Shown: piece after piece, positions 8,822-17,739 of the stretch
Layout of the letters: each line of letters opens with the position of its first letter
Position numbering within the stretch: position 1 is the stretch's first letter
From: UBA3263 sp964586765
Lineage (GTDB): Bacteria > Bacteroidota > Bacteroidia > Bacteroidales > Muribaculaceae
Assembly (NCBI GenBank): GCA_964586765.1
Contig: CAZPHN010000008.1
Coordinates: forward strand, 1 to 64,000
Length of the DNA: 64,000 bases
Direction of reading: 5' to 3'
Notes under the pieces: model-generated
Told to the model about the DNA's origin: nothing
Databases searched by the model: none
Seen by the model: the letters and a program-made list of their open reading frames with translations, nothing else
Position numbers and translations under genes: made by a program

Positions 8822-8995
8822 AATTTACCTTCCGACCCGATTATGCTTTACAGCGCGGTCAACATGAAACTGCGCGACCAATATCCGACCCTCGACGCAC
8901 TCTGCGACGACCTCGACATTTCACGCGCCGACCTCGAATCGACCCTCGCCTCCGCCGGCTTCACCTACTCCCCCACCCTCAACCAATTCCGCTAA
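8819..8995 (+). CDS. DUF4250 family small protein
   Basis: A 58-residue protein that begins MNLPSDPIMLYSAVNMKLRD and ends GFTYSPTLNQFR. This matches the layout of DUF4250, a short family common in Bacteroidales and Firmicutes: LP-x-DP-x-ML near the start, KLRD-x-YP-x-LDALC in the middle, AGF-x-Y-x-x-x-x-NQF at the end. The middle looks like a small helix-turn-helix-like helical bundle. Its function is unknown. The ATG at 8819 is eight bases after a TAACTTTG box and overlaps the shared inverted repeat. Its stop overlaps the stop of the convergent glycosyltransferase gene by four bases. Confidence 0.85.
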   Translation: MNLPSDPIMLYSAVNMKLRDQYPTLDALCDDLDISRADLESTLASAGFTYSPTLNQFR

Positions 8996-9759
8996 TACGG
9001 CAGTCCGAGAATCTTACGACCATATTTGTCGGCAAACCGGACAAATTCAAGAGTGAGGGCATACCATAAGCCTAGATTGTTAAACGAACGCTTATGCTCT
9101 TTCATAACCAACATATGCGTCTTCCATCCACGGTCTGAGACACCTCCGTCACGCATAATGGTTTGCAAATTCGGTATATATCTTACTTCTATTTTGCCGA
9201 CATAAACGCTGCGCAACAGCCAATCAAAATCAGACGCGATTTTAAACGATGTATCAAAATCGCCAAAACGTTCATAAACCTCCCTGCGGCAATAAAAAGT
9301 TGGATGAGCCGGCATATATCCCAAACGCATTTTCCAACGTCTGAATCCTGAACTATTGTATCTGCGTACCGTTCTGGACAGATTATTGGAGTCGACTATA
9401 TCACAGTCACCGTGAACAGCCTCGGAGCAGCCATCACTCAATGCGTCAACAATTCGCGTTAAAACATTGCTATCTGCAAGAAAATCATCAGAATTCAAAA
9501 TGCCGATAATATCACCCTCAGCCAAATGAATTCCCTTATTCATTGCATCATAAATACCCTTATCAGGCTCGGAAATCAATTTAAGTCGACCGGCATAACG
9601 CTGAGCATACTCCTCAACAATCTCTAAAGTATTATCTTTAGACGCTCCATCGATGATTATATGCTCCCAATTCTGATAATTCTGATTAAGAAGACTCTCA
9701 ATAGTCGAACGAATAGTATCCGCCCTATTCCACGTCGCCGTAACTATGCTTACTTTCAT
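8992..9759 (-). CDS. Glycosyltransferase family 2
   Basis: GT-A fold enzyme that adds a sugar to a lipid-linked repeat unit at the inner face of the membrane. It starts MKVSIVTATWNRADTIRSTIESLLNQNYQNWEHIIIDGASKDNT, a classic GT2 nucleotide-sugar binding N-terminus. The metal-binding DXD equivalent is ILNSDDF near residue 90. SEPDKGIYDAMNKG is typical of WcaA/WcaE-like colanic-acid glycosyltransferases. At 255 residues it has a single catalytic domain and no transmembrane segment. It is the last gene of the polysaccharide operon and overlaps the acyltransferase by four bases. Donor and acceptor sugars cannot be deduced. Confidence 0.9.
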   Translation of the reverse strand: MKVSIVTATWNRADTIRSTIESLLNQNYQNWEHIIIDGASKDNTLEIVEEYAQRYAGRLKLISEPDKGIYDAMNKGIHLAEGDIIGILNSDDFLADSNVLTRIVDALSDGCSEAVHGDCDIVDSNNLSRTVRRYNSSGFRRWKMRLGYMPAHPTFYCRREVYERFGDFDTSFKIASDFDWLLRSVYVGKIEVRYIPNLQTIMRDGGVSDRGWKTHMLVMKEHKRSFNNLGLWYALTLEFVRFADKYGRKILGLPY

Positions 9760-10313
9760 AATATCTTAATGACTTTTGCAGGATTACCTGCAATAATACA
9801 ATTGTCAGGAAATGTACCATGAACAACACTTCCTGCTCCAACAATTACATTATTTCCTAAATTTGTTCCCTTTAGAATAATACTATTCATACCAATAAAA
9901 CAATCATCCCCAATCACAATAGGTGCTTTTTTTATATTGTCACCATCTAATCCCAGCCGACGATCTTCCATAGCAATCGGATGAAAATCATTATCAATAA
10001 TCTTACAATTGCCCCCAATCAGAACGTTTTTTCCTATTGTAATTGATAACATAGAATAAATAGTTGAACCGGAAATACCAAAATTATCTCCAATTACAAT
10101 TTTCCCTCCATTTTTTGCAATAATCCCGGTTCGTTGCCATAAACCAACATTATTACTTTCCGGACTTGAGTTAATAATACCAGTTCCTAAACTAATACTT
10201 GAGCCACCAAGCTCTGCAATTATAGTATATCCATTAAAACGAACCTGTCTATTCTTTAACTTATATCTTAAATAATTTAGTCTAAGCAACAACGGTCGGA
10301 AAAAATGTAACAT
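9756..10313 (-). CDS. Hexapeptide-repeat O-acyltransferase (left-handed beta helix)
   Basis: About 185 residues with repeated [LIV]-G-x-x-x-x motifs such as IVIGDNFGISGS, ITIGKNVLIGGN and IVIGDDCFIGMN. It ends VGAGSVVHGTFPDNCIIAGNPAKVIKI, typical of the CysE/LacA/WcaF acetyltransferase group. It probably acetylates a sugar of the polysaccharide. A TTG at 10322 would overlap the upstream gene by four bases, but the ATG at 10313 gives a normal family N-terminus and is preferred. Likely active-site His: the ...DNDFHP... stretch near residue 115. Confidence 0.85.
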   Translation of the reverse strand: MLHFFRPLLLRLNYLRYKLKNRQVRFNGYTIIAELGGSSISLGTGIINSSPESNNVGLWQRTGIIAKNGGKIVIGDNFGISGSTIYSMLSITIGKNVLIGGNCKIIDNDFHPIAMEDRRLGLDGDNIKKAPIVIGDDCFIGMNSIILKGTNLGNNVIVGAGSVVHGTFPDNCIIAGNPAKVIKIL

Positions 10314-10318
10314 AATAT

Positions 10319-11497
10319 TCAATCAGCTAAAATACTCTTATATAACTCAATATACTTTTTATAACACAAGTCTTTGTCAAACAAGGTTTCTGCGCGATGA
10401 CGACAATCTTCTGATTTTAGTTTCTCAGCTTGATAGATTGCATTAGCTAATCCATTGATATCACCCGGCTCAACTACAACCCCAGTCAGTTCATCTACTG
10501 CTTCCGGAGACCCTCCGGTACGATACGTCACAACCGGAGTTCCACATGCAAGTGCTTCAAGATTAACCGTTGGGAAACTATCTTCCAAGGTTGGATTAAC
10601 AAAAACTGAAGCTTCTGAATAAAGCTCAACCAATTGAGTTCGACTCTCCGTTCTTGAAATACCAATAATTCCGTCCGGTAGATTCTTAATTTGTTTATTT
10701 GACAGCCCAACAAGAATAATCTTATAATTTTCAGGTAATAGCTGACGCAACCTTAAAAAAGCATCTAATCCCTTGCTTTCAGACCATATTGATGCTACAC
10801 CTAATATTATTCCTTTAGACTTGTCCTTTATTGGATGAAAAATTTCCAAATCAACCCCATTATAGATAGTTTGGACAGCATAATCTGAAAGATACGATTG
10901 TTTTACATACTTTTCAAGAGCATTACTTACAGTCACTATATCGAGATTTCTTATACCAAGAAAGTATTTCTTCTTCTTTCTAAAATTACGGCGTGACGAA
11001 TCAAAAACATATGATGCAGGATACTCGTGCTTTAATCTGCAATCATGACATTCTTCCCGCCATTTTTCACATCCTATTCTCATAAAATGCGCACAATGTC
11101 CTGTTATAGCCCAGCAATCATGTATAGTCCACACGACTGGTATACCACAACTACACAGATACTCAAAAAGTATCGGATAATTCAAATAATACCCATGAAT
11201 ATTATGAAGATGAATGATATCCGGGGATAGTTGCTTTATCTTCTCTATAAAATGACGTGTAGCTCTACGGGAAGATAATCCATGACGGTCAAAAATACGT
11301 GATTCCAAACCATGCATATATACATCGTAATCGTTACCGATACGTATTAAATGCGACTCACTATTACAATTATGTTGACCATACGCAATATATGATTCCC
11401 ATCCGTTAGCAATAACAAGATGTCCGATATCTTCCGCAATCCGCCCTGTTGACCCCCAATTAGCCGTTACGTTTATATGTAATACGCGCTTACTCAT
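10319..11497 (-). CDS. Glycosyltransferase family 4
   Basis: GT-B enzyme of 392 residues. The N-terminal acceptor domain begins VLHINVTANWGSTGRIAEDIG, a pattern seen in WcaC-like capsule glycosyltransferases. The C-terminal donor domain carries VNPTLEDSFPTVNLEALACGTPVVTYRTGGSPE, the GT4 E-x7-E nucleotide-sugar site. A cysteine cluster (CEKWREECHDCRLK, about residues 143-156) resembles a small metal-binding insertion found in part of this subfamily. It lies between another GT4 gene and the acyltransferase. Substrates unknown. Confidence 0.88.
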   Translation of the reverse strand: MSKRVLHINVTANWGSTGRIAEDIGHLVIANGWESYIAYGQHNCNSESHLIRIGNDYDVYMHGLESRIFDRHGLSSRRATRHFIEKIKQLSPDIIHLHNIHGYYLNYPILFEYLCSCGIPVVWTIHDCWAITGHCAHFMRIGCEKWREECHDCRLKHEYPASYVFDSSRRNFRKKKKYFLGIRNLDIVTVSNALEKYVKQSYLSDYAVQTIYNGVDLEIFHPIKDKSKGIILGVASIWSESKGLDAFLRLRQLLPENYKIILVGLSNKQIKNLPDGIIGISRTESRTQLVELYSEASVFVNPTLEDSFPTVNLEALACGTPVVTYRTGGSPEAVDELTGVVVEPGDINGLANAIYQAEKLKSEDCRHRAETLFDKDLCYKKYIELYKSILAD

Positions 11498-11509
11498 ATG
11501 TGAATTAGT

Positions 11510-12616
11510 CTACTTTAGATTTTTTCGCAGAATATCCATTTGAAATTCCGGGGTCCAATTATCGTCAATCTCCTTATAGCAAGCCTTACGGACAGCATCT
11601 CGATCTGGATGAGATTCTGTCCATTTCAATATTCCTTTAGAAAGCGAGTCAACACTTCCGTAATCAAAGAAATCCCCAGTTACGCCGGGAATTATCGCCT
11701 CAAATTCCGGCATTTGCATTTTAAAATTATTATGCGTCAGGACCGGTGTTCCAAAAGTCATTGTATGCATAGCCGTCAATCCAACATTACCCGGAGCAAC
11801 ACATAAATTTGCGTCATATATCAGTTGAGCATTTTGATAATCATCATAACATGGTCCATAAAACCATACCTGTTTCTTTAGATTAAGTTCTTCAACGATT
11901 TTCTCAAGTTCACTCCTTGTTTCGCCATCTCCTATAATTACGATATTAAACCACTTACCGCACGTTTTTAGATTATAGACGGCACGAAACAACATATCAA
12001 GTTTCTTAACTTTAGTAAGGCGACCAATAAACAACAAAACGGGATTGTCATTTCCAAAATATGATGCATATTTGTCACTCCCCGATAAACGGCAACGAAT
12101 TTTAATTTGCGCGTTATAATCGAGTGAATTATGTATCACAAATATGCGTTCTGCTTTATAACCCTGTTCAATCATCAAATTTCGCGCATAATTCCCATAT
12201 GTAAAAATCCCATCAACAAGCAAATACTTAATTTTCTCTATTATGCGCCTTACTCTTGATTCTTTTCCATAAAGTCCGTGAGTCCAAACATATATTCGCT
12301 TGCGTGGTGCCAATAAAGGTTTAAGGAGCAATACTACATAAGTTGAAACGGCAGTTGCTTCACTCGTCATTAAAACAACTTCTTGCTTTCCAAACAATGC
12401 TTGCTTGACAACACCGACTTGGTAGTATAACGGTCTCTTCAAAAATGTACGATTGTTTACAAACCTCACATCATTCAAAAGCGATGTATCCATCTGCCTT
12501 ATGTCGCTATTCGTTCGACCAAAGACCCATGAACAATCGAATTCCCGATCAATAGCACAATAAATAGCCGTGCGATATACCGGCGCAATATTAAATATAC
12601 CACAAATTCTTGACAT
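11510..12616 (-). CDS. Glycosyltransferase family 4
   Basis: 368-residue GT-B protein. The donor domain shows VLLFIGRLTKVKKLDML, IVIIGDGETRSELEKIV and VCVAPGNVGLTAMHTMTFGTPVLTHNNF. The glutamate pair usual in GT4 is altered here: the segment reads GNVGLTAMHTM rather than E-GFG-x-x-x-LEA. This may indicate a different donor geometry. No transmembrane segments. The gene is AT-rich like its neighbours. It sits 12 bases upstream of the next GT4 gene in the operon. Confidence 0.8.
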   Translation of the reverse strand: MSRICGIFNIAPVYRTAIYCAIDREFDCSWVFGRTNSDIRQMDTSLLNDVRFVNNRTFLKRPLYYQVGVVKQALFGKQEVVLMTSEATAVSTYVVLLLKPLLAPRKRIYVWTHGLYGKESRVRRIIEKIKYLLVDGIFTYGNYARNLMIEQGYKAERIFVIHNSLDYNAQIKIRCRLSGSDKYASYFGNDNPVLLFIGRLTKVKKLDMLFRAVYNLKTCGKWFNIVIIGDGETRSELEKIVEELNLKKQVWFYGPCYDDYQNAQLIYDANLCVAPGNVGLTAMHTMTFGTPVLTHNNFKMQMPEFEAIIPGVTGDFFDYGSVDSLSKGILKWTESHPDRDAVRKACYKEIDDNWTPEFQMDILRKNLK

Positions 12617-12654
12617 ATTTCATTTATTAAATTGACCTTCAATACATATACTTA

Positions 12655-13926
12655 TTATATTTCGCCCAATTGACCTATACGTTCTTTATTTCTACAATAA
12701 TATAATGCAAAGCATAAAAAAACAGTTGGTTTCAACTGATTCAATCCATACGGATAACCAGAATTCATACAAGAAGTTGCACTATACACACATAAGAGAG
12801 CTGCAAACATTATAAATTTGGATCTACCTTCTTTACCAAAAATACTCTTAAAAGGTAAAATCACCACATAATATAAATATATTAAAAAACCTAAAAGACC
12901 CATATCTACAAAAGACTGTAGTAAGGGTACATCTGTCATCTTAGCAGCCTCAATACCCGCACCGAAAAGATAATTATACCACCTAAAGTTTTCAATTATA
13001 TAGTTCAAGCCATTATTGATATAAAAATACCGATAGCGTGCAGATATATTACCTGAGGATGTGGTTCCATTTATTATATCATGTATACCTGAAATTGTAT
13101 AAACCCATATATCATTGCCCATTTTAGACAAATCTAAAACAGAATCCAAAGCAACAAACACCGCTACCAATATACCGAGCATCACAAATACTCTTCCAAT
13201 CCACTTTATATCTATAGCTCTACTTCTCGTTATTAAGAAAGCCATAATACATAATACTCCAGTAATCAATGGCGTTCTTTTCCCAATAAATAATAAGACA
13301 AGAATCTGAACTACAATTGAAGAAATAATTATCCACCTCATGTACTTTGATTTGACGGGGTAACATAAGGCTGCAGCTATTCCCGTACAACATCCACTTC
13401 CAACTACAAGTGCACTCAAACGTGCTATTTCTGCAAGATTAGAATTAGAACTATCCATAATGTCAAGCATCATGCCCGACTGATTAAGGTAGTATCCGAC
13501 TATCGCACAAACAAATGACAAGAACCATACCTGCTTTATAATGGAATTAAATCGCAAATCCTGTATATTTAATGATGCTAAGCCAATAAGCATTGCGAAA
13601 ACAAACAGAAACATACGAATTCTATAGTCATTCATTGGATTCCACAATATATATAATATAACAATGGTAAAGAACAAAGCCATTAACTGCATCCGTTTAG
13701 AAAAAGAAGGAAATTTCAATGTAATTATATTCTTCCAATTCGGCAACAGAGCAATAGCGATAAGCATAAGCTTATTATTCCAGTCCCAATTAACCAACAA
13801 GAGGTTCATATAGATACCTAATTGTCCTCCTATAATAATCAGTGTTAGAGAAAACTCGCGCAGAGTTCGCCTCACTATACCATAGTGAGAAAGTCTGCTA
13901 CGATATGGTGTACTACATGCAATCAT
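12655..13926 (-). CDS. O-antigen/exopolysaccharide polymerase, Wzy-like
   Basis: A 423-residue protein made almost entirely of hydrophobic segments (about 10-11 predicted membrane spans), with a longer periplasmic loop around residues 270-310. Sequence is poorly conserved in Wzy proteins, so the call rests on topology, length and position between glycosyltransferase genes and the flippase/epimerase genes of one operon. Wzy joins lipid-linked repeat units in the periplasm. A ligase of the WaaL type has a similar topology and cannot be excluded. Confidence 0.75.
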   Translation of the reverse strand: MIACSTPYRSRLSHYGIVRRTLREFSLTLIIIGGQLGIYMNLLLVNWDWNNKLMLIAIALLPNWKNIITLKFPSFSKRMQLMALFFTIVILYILWNPMNDYRIRMFLFVFAMLIGLASLNIQDLRFNSIIKQVWFLSFVCAIVGYYLNQSGMMLDIMDSSNSNLAEIARLSALVVGSGCCTGIAAALCYPVKSKYMRWIIISSIVVQILVLLFIGKRTPLITGVLCIMAFLITRSRAIDIKWIGRVFVMLGILVAVFVALDSVLDLSKMGNDIWVYTISGIHDIINGTTSSGNISARYRYFYINNGLNYIIENFRWYNYLFGAGIEAAKMTDVPLLQSFVDMGLLGFLIYLYYVVILPFKSIFGKEGRSKFIMFAALLCVYSATSCMNSGYPYGLNQLKPTVFLCFALYYCRNKERIGQLGEI

Positions 13927-13928
13927 TG

Positions 13929-15059
13929 TTATGAATATGAATTAATCACCTTTTTCCAAGCCTCTGACCAATGATTATATGAGAATGTTGAAGTAGCGCA
14001 TGAATAGGCATTTCGAACAATTGTAGAATAATCATCTTTTGATAAATTAAGTGCCTTTTCAATAGCATCTAATAAATCCACTTTCGACGGATAAATCATA
14101 AATCCGTTATATCCATCCAACACTATATTAGTCATTCCTCCAACATGCGTACAAATTGATAAACAACCTGCTGCCATTGCCTCACATAAAGAGAGTGACG
14201 TCCCTTCAGAAAATATTGTAGGCACAACAGCTAAATCAAATTTACGATGAAAATCTAAACTATCGGATGAATCATATTTAACAAAATGAACATTTTTAAT
14301 ATTGTCAAATCGTTCATGAAGGAGATTCTCCAACGCTCCACTTCCTGCAAAAGTCACACGTACATCAGGATGGCGTTCGAGAATCTGTGGTAGTATATCC
14401 GCAAATAATAAAGTTCCGCGATAATCTACAAATCTACGTGCAAATACGATATCATGAATGCCATTAAAGCTTTTTAATTTCTCATCTAACTCATCGGCAG
14501 ATAAAGCCTTACTAGCATAATTGGGTATAATGGTAATTTTCTCGTTCGCTCTAATAGTCCCAATGGTTCGATACCAGTTGTAGTAATTATAGTCTACGCA
14601 TACTGTATGCTTTGATTGCGATAAACGTTTGATATTTTTTAGACATCTAAGACATTTATTAATAAACTGCAACCACCTTGTTTTCCCCCAGAAACCATGT
14701 ATCATGTCACCGGGTATATCAAAGGCTATTCCATGTTGAATCTGAACCCCTTTTACATTTTTCATATTAATCTTCATCTGGTCAGTAGATAAAATGTAAA
14801 ATGCTTCTGGATTCTTTTTAACTACATCATCAAAAACACTTTGCTGACTCCTTTTAGGTACTATATTACAGACCCTAAATTCACCAAGCTCCTTTGTAAT
14901 ATTATCCGGAAAACGCGGATTTAATTGGAAAACTGTGACTTGATGATTCATCGAGACACATAACTGTGCTAAATCTCTTATATAAGTTTGAAGTCCTCCA
15001 ACTTCAACTTTATCTAAGGCAAAATCAAAAAAGTTCGAGGCAAATATAATAATCTGCAT
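13929..15059 (-). CDS. Glycosyltransferase family 4
   Basis: 376-residue GT-B protein. The acceptor domain starts IIIFASNFFDFALDKVEVGGLQTYIRDLA, with the GG-x-x-x-Y loop common in GT4. The donor domain has DIVFARRFVDYRGTLLFADILP, VRVTFAGSG and VVPTIFSEGTSLSLCEAMAAGCLSICTHVGG, with the E-x7-E pair at EGTSLSLCE. A cysteine pair (CLRCLKN, about 137-143) is present. It sits between wecB and wzy. Substrate unknown. Confidence 0.88.
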   Translation of the reverse strand: MQIIIFASNFFDFALDKVEVGGLQTYIRDLAQLCVSMNHQVTVFQLNPRFPDNITKELGEFRVCNIVPKRSQQSVFDDVVKKNPEAFYILSTDQMKINMKNVKGVQIQHGIAFDIPGDMIHGFWGKTRWLQFINKCLRCLKNIKRLSQSKHTVCVDYNYYNWYRTIGTIRANEKITIIPNYASKALSADELDEKLKSFNGIHDIVFARRFVDYRGTLLFADILPQILERHPDVRVTFAGSGALENLLHERFDNIKNVHFVKYDSSDSLDFHRKFDLAVVPTIFSEGTSLSLCEAMAAGCLSICTHVGGMTNIVLDGYNGFMIYPSKVDLLDAIEKALNLSKDDYSTIVRNAYSCATSTFSYNHWSEAWKKVINSYS

Positions 15060-15073
15060 AGCTAAAACATAAT

Positions 15074-16216
15074 TTAAACAAGACAGTTAACGATACGATT
15101 ACAAGCCATACCGTCACCGTATGGATTCTGTGCAAGTGACATCGCTGAATAATAATCAACATCCTCAAGGAGTTTTGAAACTTCAGAAACTATTCTGTCG
15201 TAATCAGTTCCTACCAGTTTAACTGTTCCAGCTTTAAGAGCCTCTGGACGCTCTGTCGTATCTCGCATAACCAATACGGGTTTTCCCAGTCCCGGAGCTT
15301 CCTCCTGAATACCTCCGCTATCCGTCAAAACAATCGTTGACTTCTCCATAAGGAATACAAAACTCAAATACTCCAAAGGCTCTATAAAAAACATGTTAGA
15401 CTGCTTATTATGGTCGCCTCCAAAAATTTCATGTATTGGTTTACGCACATTGGGATTCATATGCATAGGATATATAAAATCAACCTCCGGATATTTTTCT
15501 GAAAGTGATTTAATTGCCTTACACATAGAAAGAAATCCATCGCCAAAATTCTCACGTCTATGACCTGTTATGAGAACAATCTTTCGGTTGCGATTAGTAT
15601 CATATCCGGATTGCAATACACTATCTTTGACTCTCTCTAATAGTATTGGGTCACCTTTTATCTTGTCAATAACCCAGTATAGTGCATCTATAACGGTATT
15701 CCCGGTAATAAAAATCGTAGATGAATCAACACCCTCATTTATAAGATTTTCTCTGCTCAACTGAGTTGGAGCAAAATTATAGGCAGCAATTCGAGTGGTA
15801 ATTTGTCTATTCACTTCTTCGGGCCATGGTGAATAAATATTATGCGTTCGCAATCCAGCCTCAACATGTCCCACAGGTATCTGCTGGTAGAAAGCCGCAA
15901 GAGCCGCTGCAGTTGATGTGGTTGTATCTCCATGTACCAAAACCAAATCCGGCTGAACATCCCGAAGGACATCTCGCATACCAATTAACACGCGAGACGT
16001 AACATCATATAAATCTTGTCCATCCTTCATGATATTCAAATCATAATCCGGCTTTATATCAAATAGACTGAGGACTTGATCCAACATCTGTCGATGTTGT
16101 CCCGTCACACATACAATCGTATTGAAATCAGAATCTCGTTTCTGAAATTCTTTAACAAGGGGAGCCATTTTAATTGCTTCTGGACGCGTACCAAAAACTA
16201 ACATCACCTTTTTCAT
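15074..16216 (-). CDS. wecB: UDP-N-acetylglucosamine 2-epimerase (non-hydrolysing)
   Basis: Interconverts UDP-GlcNAc and UDP-ManNAc, supplying ManNAc or its derivatives for the polysaccharide. The start MKKVMLVFGTRPEAIKMAPL is the family's signature N-terminus, so I place the start at 16216 and discard an 18-codon extension. Other motifs are ETGLRTHNIYSPWPEEVNR-like residues (GLRTHNIYSPWPEEVN), TGHRRENFG and TDSGGIQEEAPGLGKPVLVM, the UDP site. Length 380, standard. Its presence implies that a ManNAc-type sugar is part of the repeat. No WecC dehydrogenase is encoded beside it, so ManNAcA synthesis is not supported here. Confidence 0.93.
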   Translation of the reverse strand: MKKVMLVFGTRPEAIKMAPLVKEFQKRDSDFNTIVCVTGQHRQMLDQVLSLFDIKPDYDLNIMKDGQDLYDVTSRVLIGMRDVLRDVQPDLVLVHGDTTTSTAAALAAFYQQIPVGHVEAGLRTHNIYSPWPEEVNRQITTRIAAYNFAPTQLSRENLINEGVDSSTIFITGNTVIDALYWVIDKIKGDPILLERVKDSVLQSGYDTNRNRKIVLITGHRRENFGDGFLSMCKAIKSLSEKYPEVDFIYPMHMNPNVRKPIHEIFGGDHNKQSNMFFIEPLEYLSFVFLMEKSTIVLTDSGGIQEEAPGLGKPVLVMRDTTERPEALKAGTVKLVGTDYDRIVSEVSKLLEDVDYYSAMSLAQNPYGDGMACNRIVNCLV

Positions 16217-16279
16217 ATACTCATGGTATAAAATAAGTTGGACATATTTAATTACATTCGAACATCTCAAAAAAAATGA

Positions 16280-17734
16280 CTATGTACGAAAGGAAAATCT
16301 ATTGTTTAAATTTAATTTATTAAGAAAATACTTATATATTTCAAAATTATACTTATGCGATAACAAAATATATAGTGTTAGTCCTATACCATATTGCATT
16401 AATAGTATAAACACAGGATGGATTGACAATAAACATATTGGGTACACAATAGCAGACACTATTAACGCAATAATTAATGACGGAGCAAAATCTTCAATCT
16501 GAGCCTTAAATCCATATCCTAAAAACTTGCGGTTAGGATTCATATTTATATACAACGCAATAAGTGATGCTAAAACTCGACCGGCCGCCATTATATAGAT
16601 ATTAAACCAAATTGTAAGGAATAAAATCACTAATTCTACAACTTTTTTCTTAATTTCACAATACATAAAAATATCGCTACGTCCTAAAGCATTTATGGCT
16701 TGCAAGTTAGTAACATGTATTGGATAAAAAGCATATAGTACAGCAGATAATTGTAGAAAAGGAACAGCCATCAACCACCTATCCTTTAATAGGAAAAGAA
16801 TTAAAGGATCCGCAGATGCACATAATAGAAACATTAGAGGAAACAATATGAAACTGCTCATACGAACCGAACTTCGCATTGTCTGTTTTAATTGCTCTTG
16901 GTTGTCCTGCATCTTAGACATAACCGGCAATAAAACACTCTGAACAGCTACGGTCATAGCATTTGAAGCTGCAGAAGGCACGCGATTGCCATTTTCATAG
17001 TATCCCAACCACTCTTTAGAATACCTTTTACCTATTACAAGAGCATATAAATCCGTGAATATAATTGATATAAAATTGGCAACCATTAGTTTTGAGCCAA
17101 AAGAGAAATGACCCTTTAAGACCGAGAAACTAAATAATAGTTTTGGCAACCAAGGATTAAGTACATATAAAATTATACTTGAAACAACAATATTAATAAC
17201 ATAATTTGCTATCAATGCCCATACTCCAAATCCATGTAATGCCATATATATAGCAACTGCTGCCGCAACAATTATGCCACCTAAACTACTATAAAAATTT
17301 AGCTTAAAGTTTAAATTGCGTGAAATCAGTGCTAACTGAACAGAATTAAAAGCACCTAATAATAAAACAAACGAGCTTACTCTTAAATAATTAATAATAC
17401 TTTCATCGGCATAAAACTGAGCAATATAAGGAGAAGCAATCCATATTATCCCAATTAAAAAACCGCCCATAAACAAAGAGGCATAAAATACCGATGAAAT
17501 ATCAATCTCGTTAATCTGCTTTTTCTGTATTAAAGCTGATGGTAAACCACTCTGAACAAAAACATTCGCTAAATTAATAAATACGATAACAATAGCCAAC
17601 GTTCCATAGTCGTTTGGAGTTAACAAACGAGCTAAAACAATTTGTGTAACAAATTGAAAAACTTGAACACTGCCACGCTCCCCTAACTTCCACAACATAT
17701 TAGAGAGAACACTTCCTGAACCAGACTTAGCCAT
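16280..17734 (-). CDS. Polysaccharide flippase, Wzx-like (MOP superfamily)
   Basis: A 484-residue protein with about 12-14 hydrophobic spans. The N-terminal FQFVTQIVLARLLTPNDYGTLAIV is characteristic of the polysaccharide-transport group (RfbX/WzxC/TuaB). It should flip the undecaprenyl-linked repeat unit across the inner membrane. The start at 17734 (MAKSGSGSVLSNML) lies five bases after the upstream stop; a longer reading from 17785 would overlap the upstream gene by 46 bases and is rejected. It is the second gene of the operon. Confidence 0.88.
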   Translation of the reverse strand: MAKSGSGSVLSNMLWKLGERGSVQVFQFVTQIVLARLLTPNDYGTLAIVIVFINLANVFVQSGLPSALIQKKQINEIDISSVFYASLFMGGFLIGIIWIASPYIAQFYADESIINYLRVSSFVLLLGAFNSVQLALISRNLNFKLNFYSSLGGIIVAAAVAIYMALHGFGVWALIANYVINIVVSSIILYVLNPWLPKLLFSFSVLKGHFSFGSKLMVANFISIIFTDLYALVIGKRYSKEWLGYYENGNRVPSAASNAMTVAVQSVLLPVMSKMQDNQEQLKQTMRSSVRMSSFILFPLMFLLCASADPLILFLLKDRWLMAVPFLQLSAVLYAFYPIHVTNLQAINALGRSDIFMYCEIKKKVVELVILFLTIWFNIYIMAAGRVLASLIALYINMNPNRKFLGYGFKAQIEDFAPSLIIALIVSAIVYPICLLSIHPVFILLMQYGIGLTLYILLSHKYNFEIYKYFLNKLNLNNRFSFRT

Positions 17735-17739
17735 ATAAC

